The notes under the pieces were generated by a model. That model made no database searches. It saw only the letters and a list, made by a program, of their open reading frames with translations, and was not told the DNA's origin. From the NCBI GenBank assembly GCA_021783095.1, contig JAJXUG010000038.1:1-35153 (forward strand): DNA of 35,153 bases. The letters are read 5' to 3'. Within the stretch, counting starts at the first letter, position 1; every line of letters begins with the position of its first letter. The translations under genes and the position numbers were made by a program. The stretch is from Chloroflexota bacterium (GTDB lineage Bacteria; Chloroflexota; Limnocylindria; Limnocylindrales; CSP1-4). This document shows, piece by piece, positions 23,988-30,733 of the stretch.

Positions 23988-25388
23988 CTACTCGCAGGCC
24001 GTCGCGTTCCCGGGCCGCGCCTGGCCCACCGGCGCGTTGAACAGCTCCACCATTCCCATGGCCCGGGCGCCGATGGTCGTCACGATCATGAGCCCGCCGG
24101 CACCCAGGAACAGCGCCGTGGCGTTGACGTCGATCAAGGCCCCCGCGATGGCCATCGACAGCGGCGAGATGCCGAACCCCATCAGCATCACCAGCCCCAT
24201 GACGCGCCCCAGCATCGCCCGCTCGACCCGCGCCTGGAGCCACGAGATCGCGACGATGTTGACGTAGCCGGTGCACAGGCCACCGACCGCGAACGCGGCG
24301 AAGGCGACCAGGACCGAGGGCGCGATGCCGACGACGGCCACGGCGCAGCCGGCGACGGCGAGACCGACGAGCACGTTCCGCCCCTGGCGCTCGAGACGGG
24401 CGTTGCCGGCCACCAGCGTCCCGGCGAGGCCGCCCACCGCCCACGCCGCGACGAGCACCCCGAGACCGGCCGCGCCCGCGTGGTACCGCAGCTCCGCCAG
24501 CCAGGGCATGCCCACCGAGGCGGGGCCGCTGAGCGCGAAGTTCAGCACGAGCGAGACGAGCATCAGCATGGCGATCGCGCGGTCCGCCAAGACATAGCGC
24601 AGGCCTCCCCGCAGCGAGGCGAGGAACGGCTCGTTCGCAACCGGGGCCGCGGGATGCCCGGGCGCGCCCGGAGCCGGCGCCGGTGCAGCCGCGCCCGCCG
24701 CTCCCGTCGCGCTCGACCCGACGCCGGACCGGGACAGCACCCGCGCCCCGCCGATCATCATGAGCAGGCCGGCGGCGACCACGAACGAGGCGGCGTCAAG
24801 GCCGAAGGCGATCCCCGTGCCGGCCGCCGCCACGACGAGCCCCGCGACGGGCGGCCCGACGATCGAGGTCAGCTGCAGCGTGCCCTGGAGCAGCGCGTTC
24901 GCGGACGGGAGCCGGTCGTCGCCCGCCGCGCGGGGCACGAACGCCTGCATCGCCGGGATGAACATCGCGTCAGCGGCCCCGAACAGGAGCCCGAGCGCGG
25001 CAAGCGCGGGGATCGACGCGTTGTCCGAGACGATGAGCGCAGCGATCGCGGCGACGATGACCGCCCGGGCGAAGTGCGACACCAGCATCATCGAGCGCGG
25101 CGAGCGGCGGTCGGCCACCACGCCCATGGGCAGGAGCAGGATCGCCCGGGGAACCGAGATCGCGATCAGCACCGTGCCCAGGGCGAGGCCCGAGCCGGTG
25201 AGCGAGATGACGAGCCACGACAGGGCGACGGCGTGGAACTGGTCGCCCAGCACCGAGATCCCCTCGCTCGCCCAGAGCAGGCGGAAGTCCCGGACGCCCG
25301 CGGCGTGCCAGATGCGCAGCCCGCGCAGCCGCCCGAGGCGCCCGGCGGTCGCGGGCACCGAGGCGGAGTCGGCGGTGGGGATGGTCAT
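23988..25388 (-). CDS. MFS transporter (EntS/MFS_3-like exporter)
   Basis: Predicted 466-aa major facilitator with about 12 helices in two halves joined by an Ala/Pro-rich cytoplasmic loop (about residues 225-250). The N-terminal DFRLLWASEGISVLGDQFHAVALSWLV and the loop motif GVVADRRSPRSMM between helices 2 and 3 are typical of MFS_3/EntS-type exporters of siderophores or small drugs. It is the last gene of the DUF2089-led operon, beginning 21 bases after the 64-aa protein. Placement behind an envelope-sensing-like set suggests efflux, but the substrate is unknown. Confidence 0.9.
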   Translation of the reverse strand: MTIPTADSASVPATAGRLGRLRGLRIWHAAGVRDFRLLWASEGISVLGDQFHAVALSWLVISLTGSGLALGTVLIAISVPRAILLLPMGVVADRRSPRSMMLVSHFARAVIVAAIAALIVSDNASIPALAALGLLFGAADAMFIPAMQAFVPRAAGDDRLPSANALLQGTLQLTSIVGPPVAGLVVAAAGTGIAFGLDAASFVVAAGLLMMIGGARVLSRSGVGSSATGAAGAAAPAPAPGAPGHPAAPVANEPFLASLRGGLRYVLADRAIAMLMLVSLVLNFALSGPASVGMPWLAELRYHAGAAGLGVLVAAWAVGGLAGTLVAGNARLERQGRNVLVGLAVAGCAVAVVGIAPSVLVAFAAFAVGGLCTGYVNIVAISWLQARVERAMLGRVMGLVMLMGFGISPLSMAIAGALIDVNATALFLGAGGLMIVTTIGARAMGMVELFNAPVGQARPGNATACE

Positions 25389-25409
25389 CGATCCGCTCCG
25401 ACCCTGGGC

Positions 25410-25604
25410 TCAGGCCTGCCGGGCGTGGTTCGGGCGGACGGCGGCTCGACCCTCCACCGTATGCCCGAGCCGCACGATCCAGGCGCCGATGCGCTGGCGG
25501 ACGGCATGGGGGCGAACGGGCTCGAGGCGCAACCCGTCGCCGCGCAGGAGATCTGCCTGGTGGCTGCGGGCCACCTGGAGCGTGAAGTCGGTGTTGAACA
25601 CCAT
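25410..25604 (-). CDS. Small conserved-looking 64-aa protein
   Basis: Predicted 64-aa cytoplasmic protein of unknown function. Sequence features: an N-terminal FNTDFTLQVARSHQADLLR amphipathic helix, a linker, and a C-terminal RIGAWIVRLGHTVEGRAA helix. The GAGGAGA ribosome site six bases before the ATG and tight spacing (15 bases from the upstream gene, 21 to the next) argue strongly for a real gene. The pattern 'ARSHQADLLR ... RIGAWxVRLG' resembles short proteins I associate with high-GC Terrabacteria, but I cannot name a family. Confidence 0.7.
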   Translation of the reverse strand: MVFNTDFTLQVARSHQADLLRGDGLRLEPVRPHAVRQRIGAWIVRLGHTVEGRAAVRPNHARQA

Positions 25605-25619
25605 GAAACGTCTCCTCGC

Positions 25620-26090
25620 CTACTCGATGGCGATGCGGACGCTGTCCCCACCGTCGTCGACGACGAGGACGGGCCCGGTCATTCCCGAGCTCAGGGCGGC
25701 GCGAACGCGATCCACCTGGTCGCCCGAGAGGCCGGGGATGCGGTCGATGGCGAAGCGCCCGATCGCGAGCGGCAGGCGCAGGTTGACGACACTGCGGCCG
25801 TCCTCCCGAACCTCGATCCGGACCGACCTGCCGGAGCTGCCGGGGCCGGCGTCGCCGGGGCCGGGAGCGAAGCCGGGACCGGGACCGTGCTGGAGGCTCG
25901 GGCCGAAGCCGGGCGGAGTGCCCAAGGGCCCCGAACCGGAGAAGGGGAATGAGGCGAACGGGTCGGGTGCGCGACCCGACCTCGGCCCCTGCGCCGCGTC
26001 GAGGGCCTCGAGGATCGGCGACGCCTCCTCGGCCGTGAGCCGACCCTCCGCGACGAGCCGCAGCACGGTCTCGAGCGGATCCTCGTCCAC
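25620..26090 (-). CDS. SHOCT-like domain protein
   Basis: Predicted 156-aa protein. The N-terminus (about 5-34) is a SHOCT-like helical hairpin (VLRLVAEGRLTAEEASPILEAL). A Pro/Gly/Ser/Phe-rich flexible linker follows (about 36-85), then a small alpha/beta domain (about 87-156) with SVRIEVREDGRSVVNLRLPLAIGRFA and a DDGGDSVRIAIE end. The start is GTG, three bases after the stop of the DUF4097 gene. The two neighbours upstream carry a related hairpin at their C-termini, so these proteins may bind each other or a shared membrane partner. Function unknown. Confidence 0.78.
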   Translation of the reverse strand: MDEDPLETVLRLVAEGRLTAEEASPILEALDAAQGPRSGRAPDPFASFPFSGSGPLGTPPGFGPSLQHGPGPGFAPGPGDAGPGSSGRSVRIEVREDGRSVVNLRLPLAIGRFAIDRIPGLSGDQVDRVRAALSSGMTGPVLVVDDGGDSVRIAIE

Positions 26091-26093
26091 GGC

Positions 26094-27473
26094 TCAGGCC
26101 TCCGGGCGCCCGGCGACGCCCTCGAGCGCCGCCAGCCGGTCCGCGGCCGTCTCGACGTCGAGGTCCCCGCGCTCCAGCCGGCGGAGGATCTCGAGGCGCG
26201 CGGCCTCGACGTCCTCGTGGGTCGGCGGGGCGACAGGTGACGTGTCGTCGAGGCTGGCCGGGTCCGTCCCGTCGGGCGCCGCGGTCGGCAAGGCGGCGTC
26301 GACACCGGCGGACGGTGCGGCGTCGACCGGTTGCTCGGCCTCGACGGCCTGGACCATCTCGACCGGCGCCTCGCTCGTCGCGTCCTGCTCGGCGGCCGGG
26401 CTGGAGGAAGTCGACGATGAGCCACGGGTCGAGGCGTCGGGCGCCGCCGAAGGCTCCGCCGGTCCGGACATCGGCCAGGCGGCCCCGGCGGGCGCGGGGC
26501 GTCCCCACGACACGCCCTCGGCCCAGGCCTTGCCCCACTGCGCCCAGTCCTTCGCGGATTCGGCCCAGTCGCGACCGAAGTCGGCCCAGAACGTCGCCCT
26601 CGGGGGCGGCCCGCCGGCCCGGGAGGCGTTCCCGCCCGGAGCCTGGGCGTTCTGGCCATGCGGTTCAGGGCTGCCGCCTGAGGGCGACTGGAGCTTCACG
26701 TCGCCAGACAGCGTGCGGACGGCCACCCGCACCCGGCCCGAGCCGAGCACGGCGGTCCGCCGGCCGCGCGTGCCGTCGATGCGGTGCGGCATCGCCGCCC
26801 GGATGTCGCCGGTCACCGATTGGAGCTCAACGGTGACCTCGCTGTCCGTGGCGAGTCGCACGTCGCCGCTCACCGAGGTGAGGGTGTGGGTGACGCCTTC
26901 GTCGAGCGCCGCGCCGATCGTCACGTCCCCGCTCGTCGTCGCGATGTCGAGGGCGGTGATGCGCGGGGCGCGCACCTTGACGGCGCCGGACACCGTGCGG
27001 CAGGTGACCGCAAGCGGCGAGCGGGCGTCCACGTAGGCGTCCCCCGAGACGGTGTCGATGCTCAGCGGCCCGGCTTCGGCGCCGATCCGGATCGACCCGC
27101 TCGCGGACTGCCAGCGGCTGGGACCGGCGATGCCCACCGCCTCGATGTCGCCCGAGAGCGTGCGGGCGCTGATCCGGACGTTGCGGGGCACCTCCACGTC
27201 GAGGTCCGGCGCGTGGCCGCCGTTCCTGACCGTCAGGGGCCCGAAGCGCAGCGAGCCGACCGGTCCGTCGGTCACGCGGACCCAGCCGCTGCCCGACTGG
27301 ATCTCGAGGTCGCGCTCGAGGTCGTGGTCCGTGCGCCCGCGGATGACGACGCGGTCGCCGTCGGTCACCCGGAGGTGCAGCCGGTTCGAGCCCAGCCGGA
27401 GCTCGAGCTCCCCGCCCGCGGCCAGGGGCAGCTCGCGCATCGCGGGGTCGGGCATGGTGCGGGTCTCGCTCAT
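26094..27473 (-). CDS. DUF4097-family beta-helix protein with SHOCT-like tail
   Basis: Predicted 459-aa protein. Residues ~15-262 form DUF4097-type beta-strand repeats, visible as recurring SGD turns (LSGDI 106, VSGDA 142, TSGDV 180, VSGDV 201, VTGDI 220, LSGDV 256). A Gly/Pro linker leads to a tryptophan-rich amphipathic stretch (Trp296 to Trp323, seven Trp in 28 residues), then an acidic Ala/Pro/Ser region. A C-terminal SHOCT-like hairpin (ILRRLERGDLDVETAADRLAALEG) ends the protein. Relatives such as YvlB/LiaX belong to envelope-stress circuits in Firmicutes, so a similar role is a reasonable guess. There is no signal peptide. The ATG overlaps the DUF2089 stop by four bases (ATGA). Confidence 0.85.
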   Translation of the reverse strand: MSETRTMPDPAMRELPLAAGGELELRLGSNRLHLRVTDGDRVVIRGRTDHDLERDLEIQSGSGWVRVTDGPVGSLRFGPLTVRNGGHAPDLDVEVPRNVRISARTLSGDIEAVGIAGPSRWQSASGSIRIGAEAGPLSIDTVSGDAYVDARSPLAVTCRTVSGAVKVRAPRITALDIATTSGDVTIGAALDEGVTHTLTSVSGDVRLATDSEVTVELQSVTGDIRAAMPHRIDGTRGRRTAVLGSGRVRVAVRTLSGDVKLQSPSGGSPEPHGQNAQAPGGNASRAGGPPPRATFWADFGRDWAESAKDWAQWGKAWAEGVSWGRPAPAGAAWPMSGPAEPSAAPDASTRGSSSTSSSPAAEQDATSEAPVEMVQAVEAEQPVDAAPSAGVDAALPTAAPDGTDPASLDDTSPVAPPTHEDVEAARLEILRRLERGDLDVETAADRLAALEGVAGRPEA

Positions 27474-27898
27474 CGTGCGTCCCTCCCGAGCGCGCGTATG
27501 GCCTCGGCGGCCTGCTCGGCGCTCAGCTCTCGTCGGGACAGGCGCTCCAGGATCTCGCGCCGGCCCGTGGTGGCCTCAGGGTTGGCGGCAGGGGCAGCGG
27601 GGCCCGGCACCGGGGTGTCGGCCTCGTCGCGCGGGCCGAAGCCGAGCACGCGGACGAGGGACTCGACGCGGGCCCGCACCGTGGGGTAGCTGATGCCCAG
27701 CTCCCGCTCCATGTCGCGCAGGTTGCCGCGGCTGCGCAGAAAGCTCTCCAGGACCTGCGTCTGCTCCCGGGTCAGGCGGCCGAACCGCCCGACGCTGAAC
27801 TCGCCCTCGATGGTGGTGCCGCACTCCCCGCAGCGGAGGCGGGTGACGGCCAGCTCGTGGGCGCACACAGGACAGGTCGCGATGACGTCGTGCGCCAC
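27470..27898 (-). CDS. DUF2089-family zinc-ribbon/HTH regulator
   Basis: Predicted 142-aa regulator. Four cysteines (Cys9, Cys12, Cys23, Cys26) form a zinc ribbon. A helix-turn-helix-like region follows (about 42-85: RFGRLTREQTQVLESFLRS, then DMERELGISYPTVRARV). After an Ala/Pro linker comes a SHOCT-like hairpin (REILERLSRRELSAEQAAEAIRAL, about 114-137). GTG 27898 is the start: the family begins there, GAGGA lies just upstream, and it lies ~28 bases downstream of a near-consensus promoter. An in-frame ATG at 28039 lies upstream of that promoter and is rejected. It is first gene of the operon and the palindrome in its own promoter suggests autoregulation. Confidence 0.85.
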   Translation of the reverse strand: MAHDVIATCPVCAHELAVTRLRCGECGTTIEGEFSVGRFGRLTREQTQVLESFLRSRGNLRDMERELGISYPTVRARVESLVRVLGFGPRDEADTPVPGPAAPAANPEATTGRREILERLSRRELSAEQAAEAIRALGRDAR

Positions 27899-27932
27899 TT
27901 GATCCTCGCTGTTGCTTGTGTTGACATGCGTA

Positions 27933-27961
27933 TTTCTAAAGCGCGCTTTCTCTTTTGTCAA
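27933..27961 (-). promoter_or_regulatory. Strong sigma70-type promoter of the DUF2089 operon
   Basis: On the minus strand, a perfect -35 TTGACA (27961-27956), exactly 17 bases of spacer and a TAGAAA -10 (27938-27933), giving a start near 27926. This is the best promoter in the window, in a noticeably AT-richer patch. Confidence 0.8.
27938..27949. promoter_or_regulatory. 12-bp perfect palindrome in the promoter spacer (operator)
   Basis: AAAGCGCGCTTT lies inside the -35/-10 spacer and touches the -10. An outer dyad TTGACA (27921-27926) / TGTCAA (27956-27961) brackets the whole region. A bound regulator here would block RNA polymerase; the DUF2089 product is the obvious candidate. Confidence 0.65.
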
Positions 27962-28255
27962 GTCTGAGTTCGCATCATATCGGTCTTCATCGTGATTGCA
28001 CGGGAGGAGGCCGTCGCACGGATCGGCCCGGTGAGTCATTCCAGACTCGATTCGGCGCTACTCGAGCGCGGGCCACGATCCGCGGGCCCGGCTCTCTTCT
28101 CCTGCCACGCTCCCCGACCGCCAGTCCGAGTCTGACGCGACTCAAGGCGCGATCGCGCACGACGGAAGGTCGGCCGTGTCCGAGCTCGCTCCCGGCGACC
28201 AACAGACCCCACGGGGTCGGCCGCACGGCTGGTGGGTCCGTGGCAGCATGGCGAC
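27962..28255. other. Non-coding divergent gap
   Basis: Nothing gene-like is seen between the DUF2089 promoter and the membrane protein at 28256. Open frames here are GC-driven and lack ribosome sites. Confidence 0.4.
28244..28249 (+). promoter_or_regulatory. Weak -10 candidate CAGCAT (leaderless GTG gene)
   Basis: CAGCAT, six bases, then GTG at 28256. It has the same spacing as the better leaderless cases, but a poor hexamer. Confidence 0.25.
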
Positions 28256-28726
28256 GTGACCGACCTGACGACGCCCGGGGAGGCAGGGCCGCAAGCGCCG
28301 GAGCGCGGATCGGCCGTGTCGGTTCGCCTGATCGCCGTCGTGATCGTCGTCGCCGTGATGGCCGCGGCGGTGGCCGGGCGGGCGTGGTTCGACATCGGCG
28401 CGCCTCGGCCGCTTCCGGGCACGCCGCTGGCCATCCAGACCGATGCCCCGCTCGCATCGGGTGCCACCTGTCCCAGCACCGTCATCCCGCCGGCCCGACT
28501 GGTCGTGCGCGGTGGGTCGCTGGTGCTCCTGGCCGCGAGCGACGGCACGGACATCCCCGTCGCCTGGCCCGCCGGGTACGCGGGCCGACTCGACCAGGGG
28601 CACGGCGGACTGTACGACGGGGCCGGGTATCTCGTCGCCGCGGCGGGCGAGACCATCCAGGAGCGGTTCTTCGGCGCCCCGTCAGGCGACGGCGAGTTCC
28701 ACGTCTGCCGGGTGGCGGGCGACTGA
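28256..28726 (+). CDS. Membrane-anchored extracytoplasmic protein, unknown
   Basis: Predicted 156-aa protein with a short cytoplasmic Pro/Glu-rich start, one membrane helix (about 23-42) and an exported domain. The domain holds two cysteines, Cys72 (SGATCPST) and Cys151 (FHVCRV), that could form a disulfide, plus strand-like blocks RLVVRGGSLVLLAASDG and YLVAAAGETIQERFF. I recognise no family. GTG at 28256 is chosen by the position of a weak -10-like hexamer; another GTG at 28232 is in frame, and neither has a Shine-Dalgarno, so the start is uncertain. It is divergent from the DUF2089 operon. Confidence 0.6.
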   Translation: MTDLTTPGEAGPQAPERGSAVSVRLIAVVIVVAVMAAAVAGRAWFDIGAPRPLPGTPLAIQTDAPLASGATCPSTVIPPARLVVRGGSLVLLAASDGTDIPVAWPAGYAGRLDQGHGGLYDGAGYLVAAAGETIQERFFGAPSGDGEFHVCRVAGD

Positions 28727-28733
28727 GGGTCTC

Positions 28734-28754
28734 GCGCCCCAGGCGTTGGGGCGC
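28734..28754 (+). terminator. Hairpin after the membrane protein gene
   Basis: GCGCCCCA and TGGGGCGC form a perfect 8-bp stem around a 5-base loop, eight bases after the stop. No T tract follows. Confidence 0.45.
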
Positions 28755-28924
28755 CGCCAGCCGCAGGCCCTCGGGTCGGCCGCTTGCCACGGCGGGCGGG
28801 CCGTGGCGCGAATCTGGCGGTGCGAGGGCCGGCATCGCGATGAGCCCCGCCCAGCGTCATGCCGATGTCGTCGTCGAGCGCGAGCGAGTCCGGGCGGCCG
28901 GCCTCGACCACCGCGCTGACGAAA

Positions 28925-28959
28925 CGGGCGGGGCCGGCATTGCTGCCGAACCCCGCCCG
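28925..28959 (-). terminator. Terminator hairpin for the short clan CD-like gene
   Basis: A 9-bp outer stem (CGGGCGGGG/CCCCGCCCG) and a 4-bp inner stem (GGCA/TGCC) around TTGC. Read on the minus strand it is followed by TTTCGTC and lies 31 bases past the stop of the gene ending at 28990. The rest of 28727-28989 shows no gene. Confidence 0.6.
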
Positions 28960-28989
28960 CTCAGATGGCCCCGGGCTGAGGAGGAGGCG

Positions 28990-29790
28990 TCAGCCCGAGC
29001 GCCAGTTGCCGACGGTCGTGCCCAGCTTGCCGATCACGGAGCGGTAGTACCGGTTGGGCGCGTACGGGTCCATGAGGGCCGTGGCGCTGCTGGTCCGCGT
29101 CGAGGTGAACGCGATCTTGTAGCTGACCGTCCGGCTGGGGTCGGACCAGAACAGCTGGGCCATCGACATCGAGGCCGAGCCGCGGAACAGCCCCCGCAGG
29201 ACGTAGGACACGCTGGTGATCCCGGATGCGAAGACCGCCTTCGCGCCGCTGCGCAGGAACCCGGCGCCGTAGTTGTCGACGCGCTTGATGGCCGTGGCCC
29301 TGGTGGGGTTGGCAGCCCCCCACTCCGAGTCGCCCGACGCGTAGCACAGGCGGTTGAGGACTACCACCGCGTTGGGCGCCAGGTGGAGGTACGGCATGTA
29401 CGACTCGCCGTAGTACCGGGTGTTGGAGTTGCCCGCGTTCAGCGTGGCGTTGAGCCCCAGGCCGTCCATCCGCGCCGTGGAGAACGGGTAGTGGGGGCTG
29501 GGCCAGCCGTTGCCGTGCCCGAGGTAGATGAGGACGTTCGCCCCGTGCGCGGCCGACGAGACCCGCGACCAGGTCGCGTTGGGGGAGTACACCTTGACCA
29601 CGGTGGCGCCGTACGAGGCGGCCTGGGTGGCGAGGAGATTGGCGTTCGTGCGGTAGTTGGCGGTGCTCGAACCGGTCGGCCCGACGACGATCACGACCTT
29701 GTGGGTCGCGGCGCGGACCCCGGGAGCGACGGCCGTGAAGGCGCCGAATCCCACGAGTGCGGCGAGGACTGCGACCAGCAGCGACCGCAT
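28990..29790 (-). CDS. Secreted clan CD-like (caspase/gingipain/CHAT-type) protein, short paralog
   Basis: Predicted 266-aa secreted protein: signal peptide 1-27 (ending VRA-A), then a single domain. It parallels the N-terminal domain of the protein at 7578-9311: KVVIVVGPTG, VKVYSPNATW, a strand ending in His92 (VLIYLGHGNGWPSP), a strand ending in Cys149 (AVVVLNRLCYASGDSE), DNYGAGFLRSGAKAVFASG, and a final YYRS motif. His-Cys spacing is 57 residues here and 58 in the paralog. It lacks the large protein's C-terminal beta region. The ATG is directly abutted by AGGAGG with zero spacing, which is unusual; no better start is visible, and the signal peptide begins exactly there. The next codon positions suitable for normal spacing are CTG. 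Its own hairpin terminator follows. Confidence 0.78.
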   Translation of the reverse strand: MRSLLVAVLAALVGFGAFTAVAPGVRAATHKVVIVVGPTGSSTANYRTNANLLATQAASYGATVVKVYSPNATWSRVSSAAHGANVLIYLGHGNGWPSPHYPFSTARMDGLGLNATLNAGNSNTRYYGESYMPYLHLAPNAVVVLNRLCYASGDSEWGAANPTRATAIKRVDNYGAGFLRSGAKAVFASGITSVSYVLRGLFRGSASMSMAQLFWSDPSRTVSYKIAFTSTRTSSATALMDPYAPNRYYRSVIGKLGTTVGNWRSG

Positions 29791-30069
29791 CCTCCTAGAG
29801 GGCGCCCCTTGGGCGCCAGGACCGTCCTGGGGCAACCGTCTTGCCTCCCCTCTGCCGGAACGCCGCGCATGGTTCGCGGCGACGGTGGGACTGGTGTCGT
29901 CGGAGACTGCGGAGGGCGGGGTCCCCGGAGCGCCCGGGGAGTTGCTGGACCGACGACGCGTCTTCTTGATTGGCTGGTGTGGAACGCCCGCGCGACGGAA
30001 GTATGCCACCGGGGGCAACGGTTGTCCGCTCGGTCGTCTTGCCGATCCGCACCGCGAGATATCGTTTGC
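29791..30069. other. Leader region of the short clan CD-like gene
   Basis: No gene seen. GGCGCCC/GGGCGCC (29801-29817) makes a 7-bp hairpin right before the AGGAGG. A 14-base near-repeat, CCTGGGGCAACCGT (29826-29839) and CCGGGGGCAACGGT (30009-30022), occurs twice. Together these suggest a structured leader, but I match it to no known riboswitch. Confidence 0.3.
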
Positions 30070-30092
30070 GTGACGGACTGCTCGCCCGTCAC
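30070..30092 (-). terminator. Hairpin at the end of ybaK
   Basis: GTGACGG and CCGTCAC make a perfect 7-bp stem around nine bases, overlapping the YbaK stop codon. No T tract. Confidence 0.4.
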
Positions 30093-30589
30093 CCCCGCCG
30101 CGCGACCGGGGCCAGTCGGCCCCTCGTCAGGCTGACCAGGTCGGCCGCCGCCAGCTCGATCTCGAGGCCGCGCCTGCCCGCCGACACGTGGATCGTCGGG
30201 TACTCGGCCGCCGAGGCGTCGAGCACCACCGGCAGCGGGCGTCGCGTCCCCAGGGGCGAGATCCCGCCCAGGACATAGCCGGTCGCGCGCTCGGCCTCGG
30301 CCGGGTCGGCGATGGCAACCCTCCGTCCACCCAGCGCGGCGGCGGCCGCCTTGAGGTCCACTTCCGCGTCAGCCGGGACGACGGCCAGCCCGAGCCGCCC
30401 GTCGCAGGCCACCACGATGGTCTTGAACACTCGCCCGGCGTCGATGCCCAGCGCGTCGACGGCCTCGAGGGCGTAGCCCCGGCCACCTGCCTGGAGCGAC
30501 GCCCGGTCATCGTGCGCATATTCATGCAGGGTATGCGCGATGCCCGCCCGCTTCGCAGCGTCGGTCGCGCGGGTTCCCTGAGCGCTCAT
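30089..30589 (-). CDS. ybaK: YbaK/EbsC-type aminoacyl-tRNA deacylase
   Basis: Predicted 166-aa trans-editing enzyme that hydrolyses mischarged Cys-tRNA(Pro) or related species. Visible motifs: FKTIVV with the conserved catalytic-type Lys56, the GGISPLGTRRPLPVVLD block (108-124, with the GxxSP signature) and [19 protein letters not shown] near the C-terminus. Complete length. The ATG at 30589 is the start, with GACAAT six bases upstream and no Shine-Dalgarno; the long open frame upstream is antisense to the helicase. It is divergent from the RhlE-type gene. Confidence 0.9.
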   Translation of the reverse strand: MSAQGTRATDAAKRAGIAHTLHEYAHDDRASLQAGGRGYALEAVDALGIDAGRVFKTIVVACDGRLGLAVVPADAEVDLKAAAAALGGRRVAIADPAEAERATGYVLGGISPLGTRRPLPVVLDASAAEYPTIHVSAGRRGLEIELAAADLVSLTRGRLAPVARRG

Positions 30590-30595
30590 GGCCGC

Positions 30596-30601
30596 ATTGT
30601 C
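30596..30601 (-). promoter_or_regulatory. -10 box GACAAT, ybaK (leaderless)
   Basis: GACAAT on the minus strand, six bases, then the ATG at 30589. Confidence 0.4.
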
Positions 30602-30604
30602 GGG

Positions 30605-30610
30605 TATGCT
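30605..30610 (+). promoter_or_regulatory. -10 candidate TATGCT for the RhlE-type helicase
   Basis: TATGCT back-to-back with the ybaK promoter. It would leave a ~117-base 5' leader before the helicase TTG, long compared with its neighbours and reminiscent of cold-regulated helicase leaders. Confidence 0.35.
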
Positions 30611-30733
30611 CGACCTCGTTCGGCGATCGTTGCCGCCCCGGGGGTCGAGGGCACTGGGCCCTGACACGCGGGCGCCGCGCCGGACATCGCCCACGCCGGC
30701 CGCCGCACGCGCCGCAGAGAGGACTACGACCAC

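Noticed and set aside
29791..30069. Possible riboswitch in the leader of the short clan CD-like gene
   Set aside because: A hairpin and a 14-base near-repeat are present, but I could not match consensus elements of the cyclic-di-AMP or cyclic-di-GMP riboswitches that often precede secreted envelope proteins.
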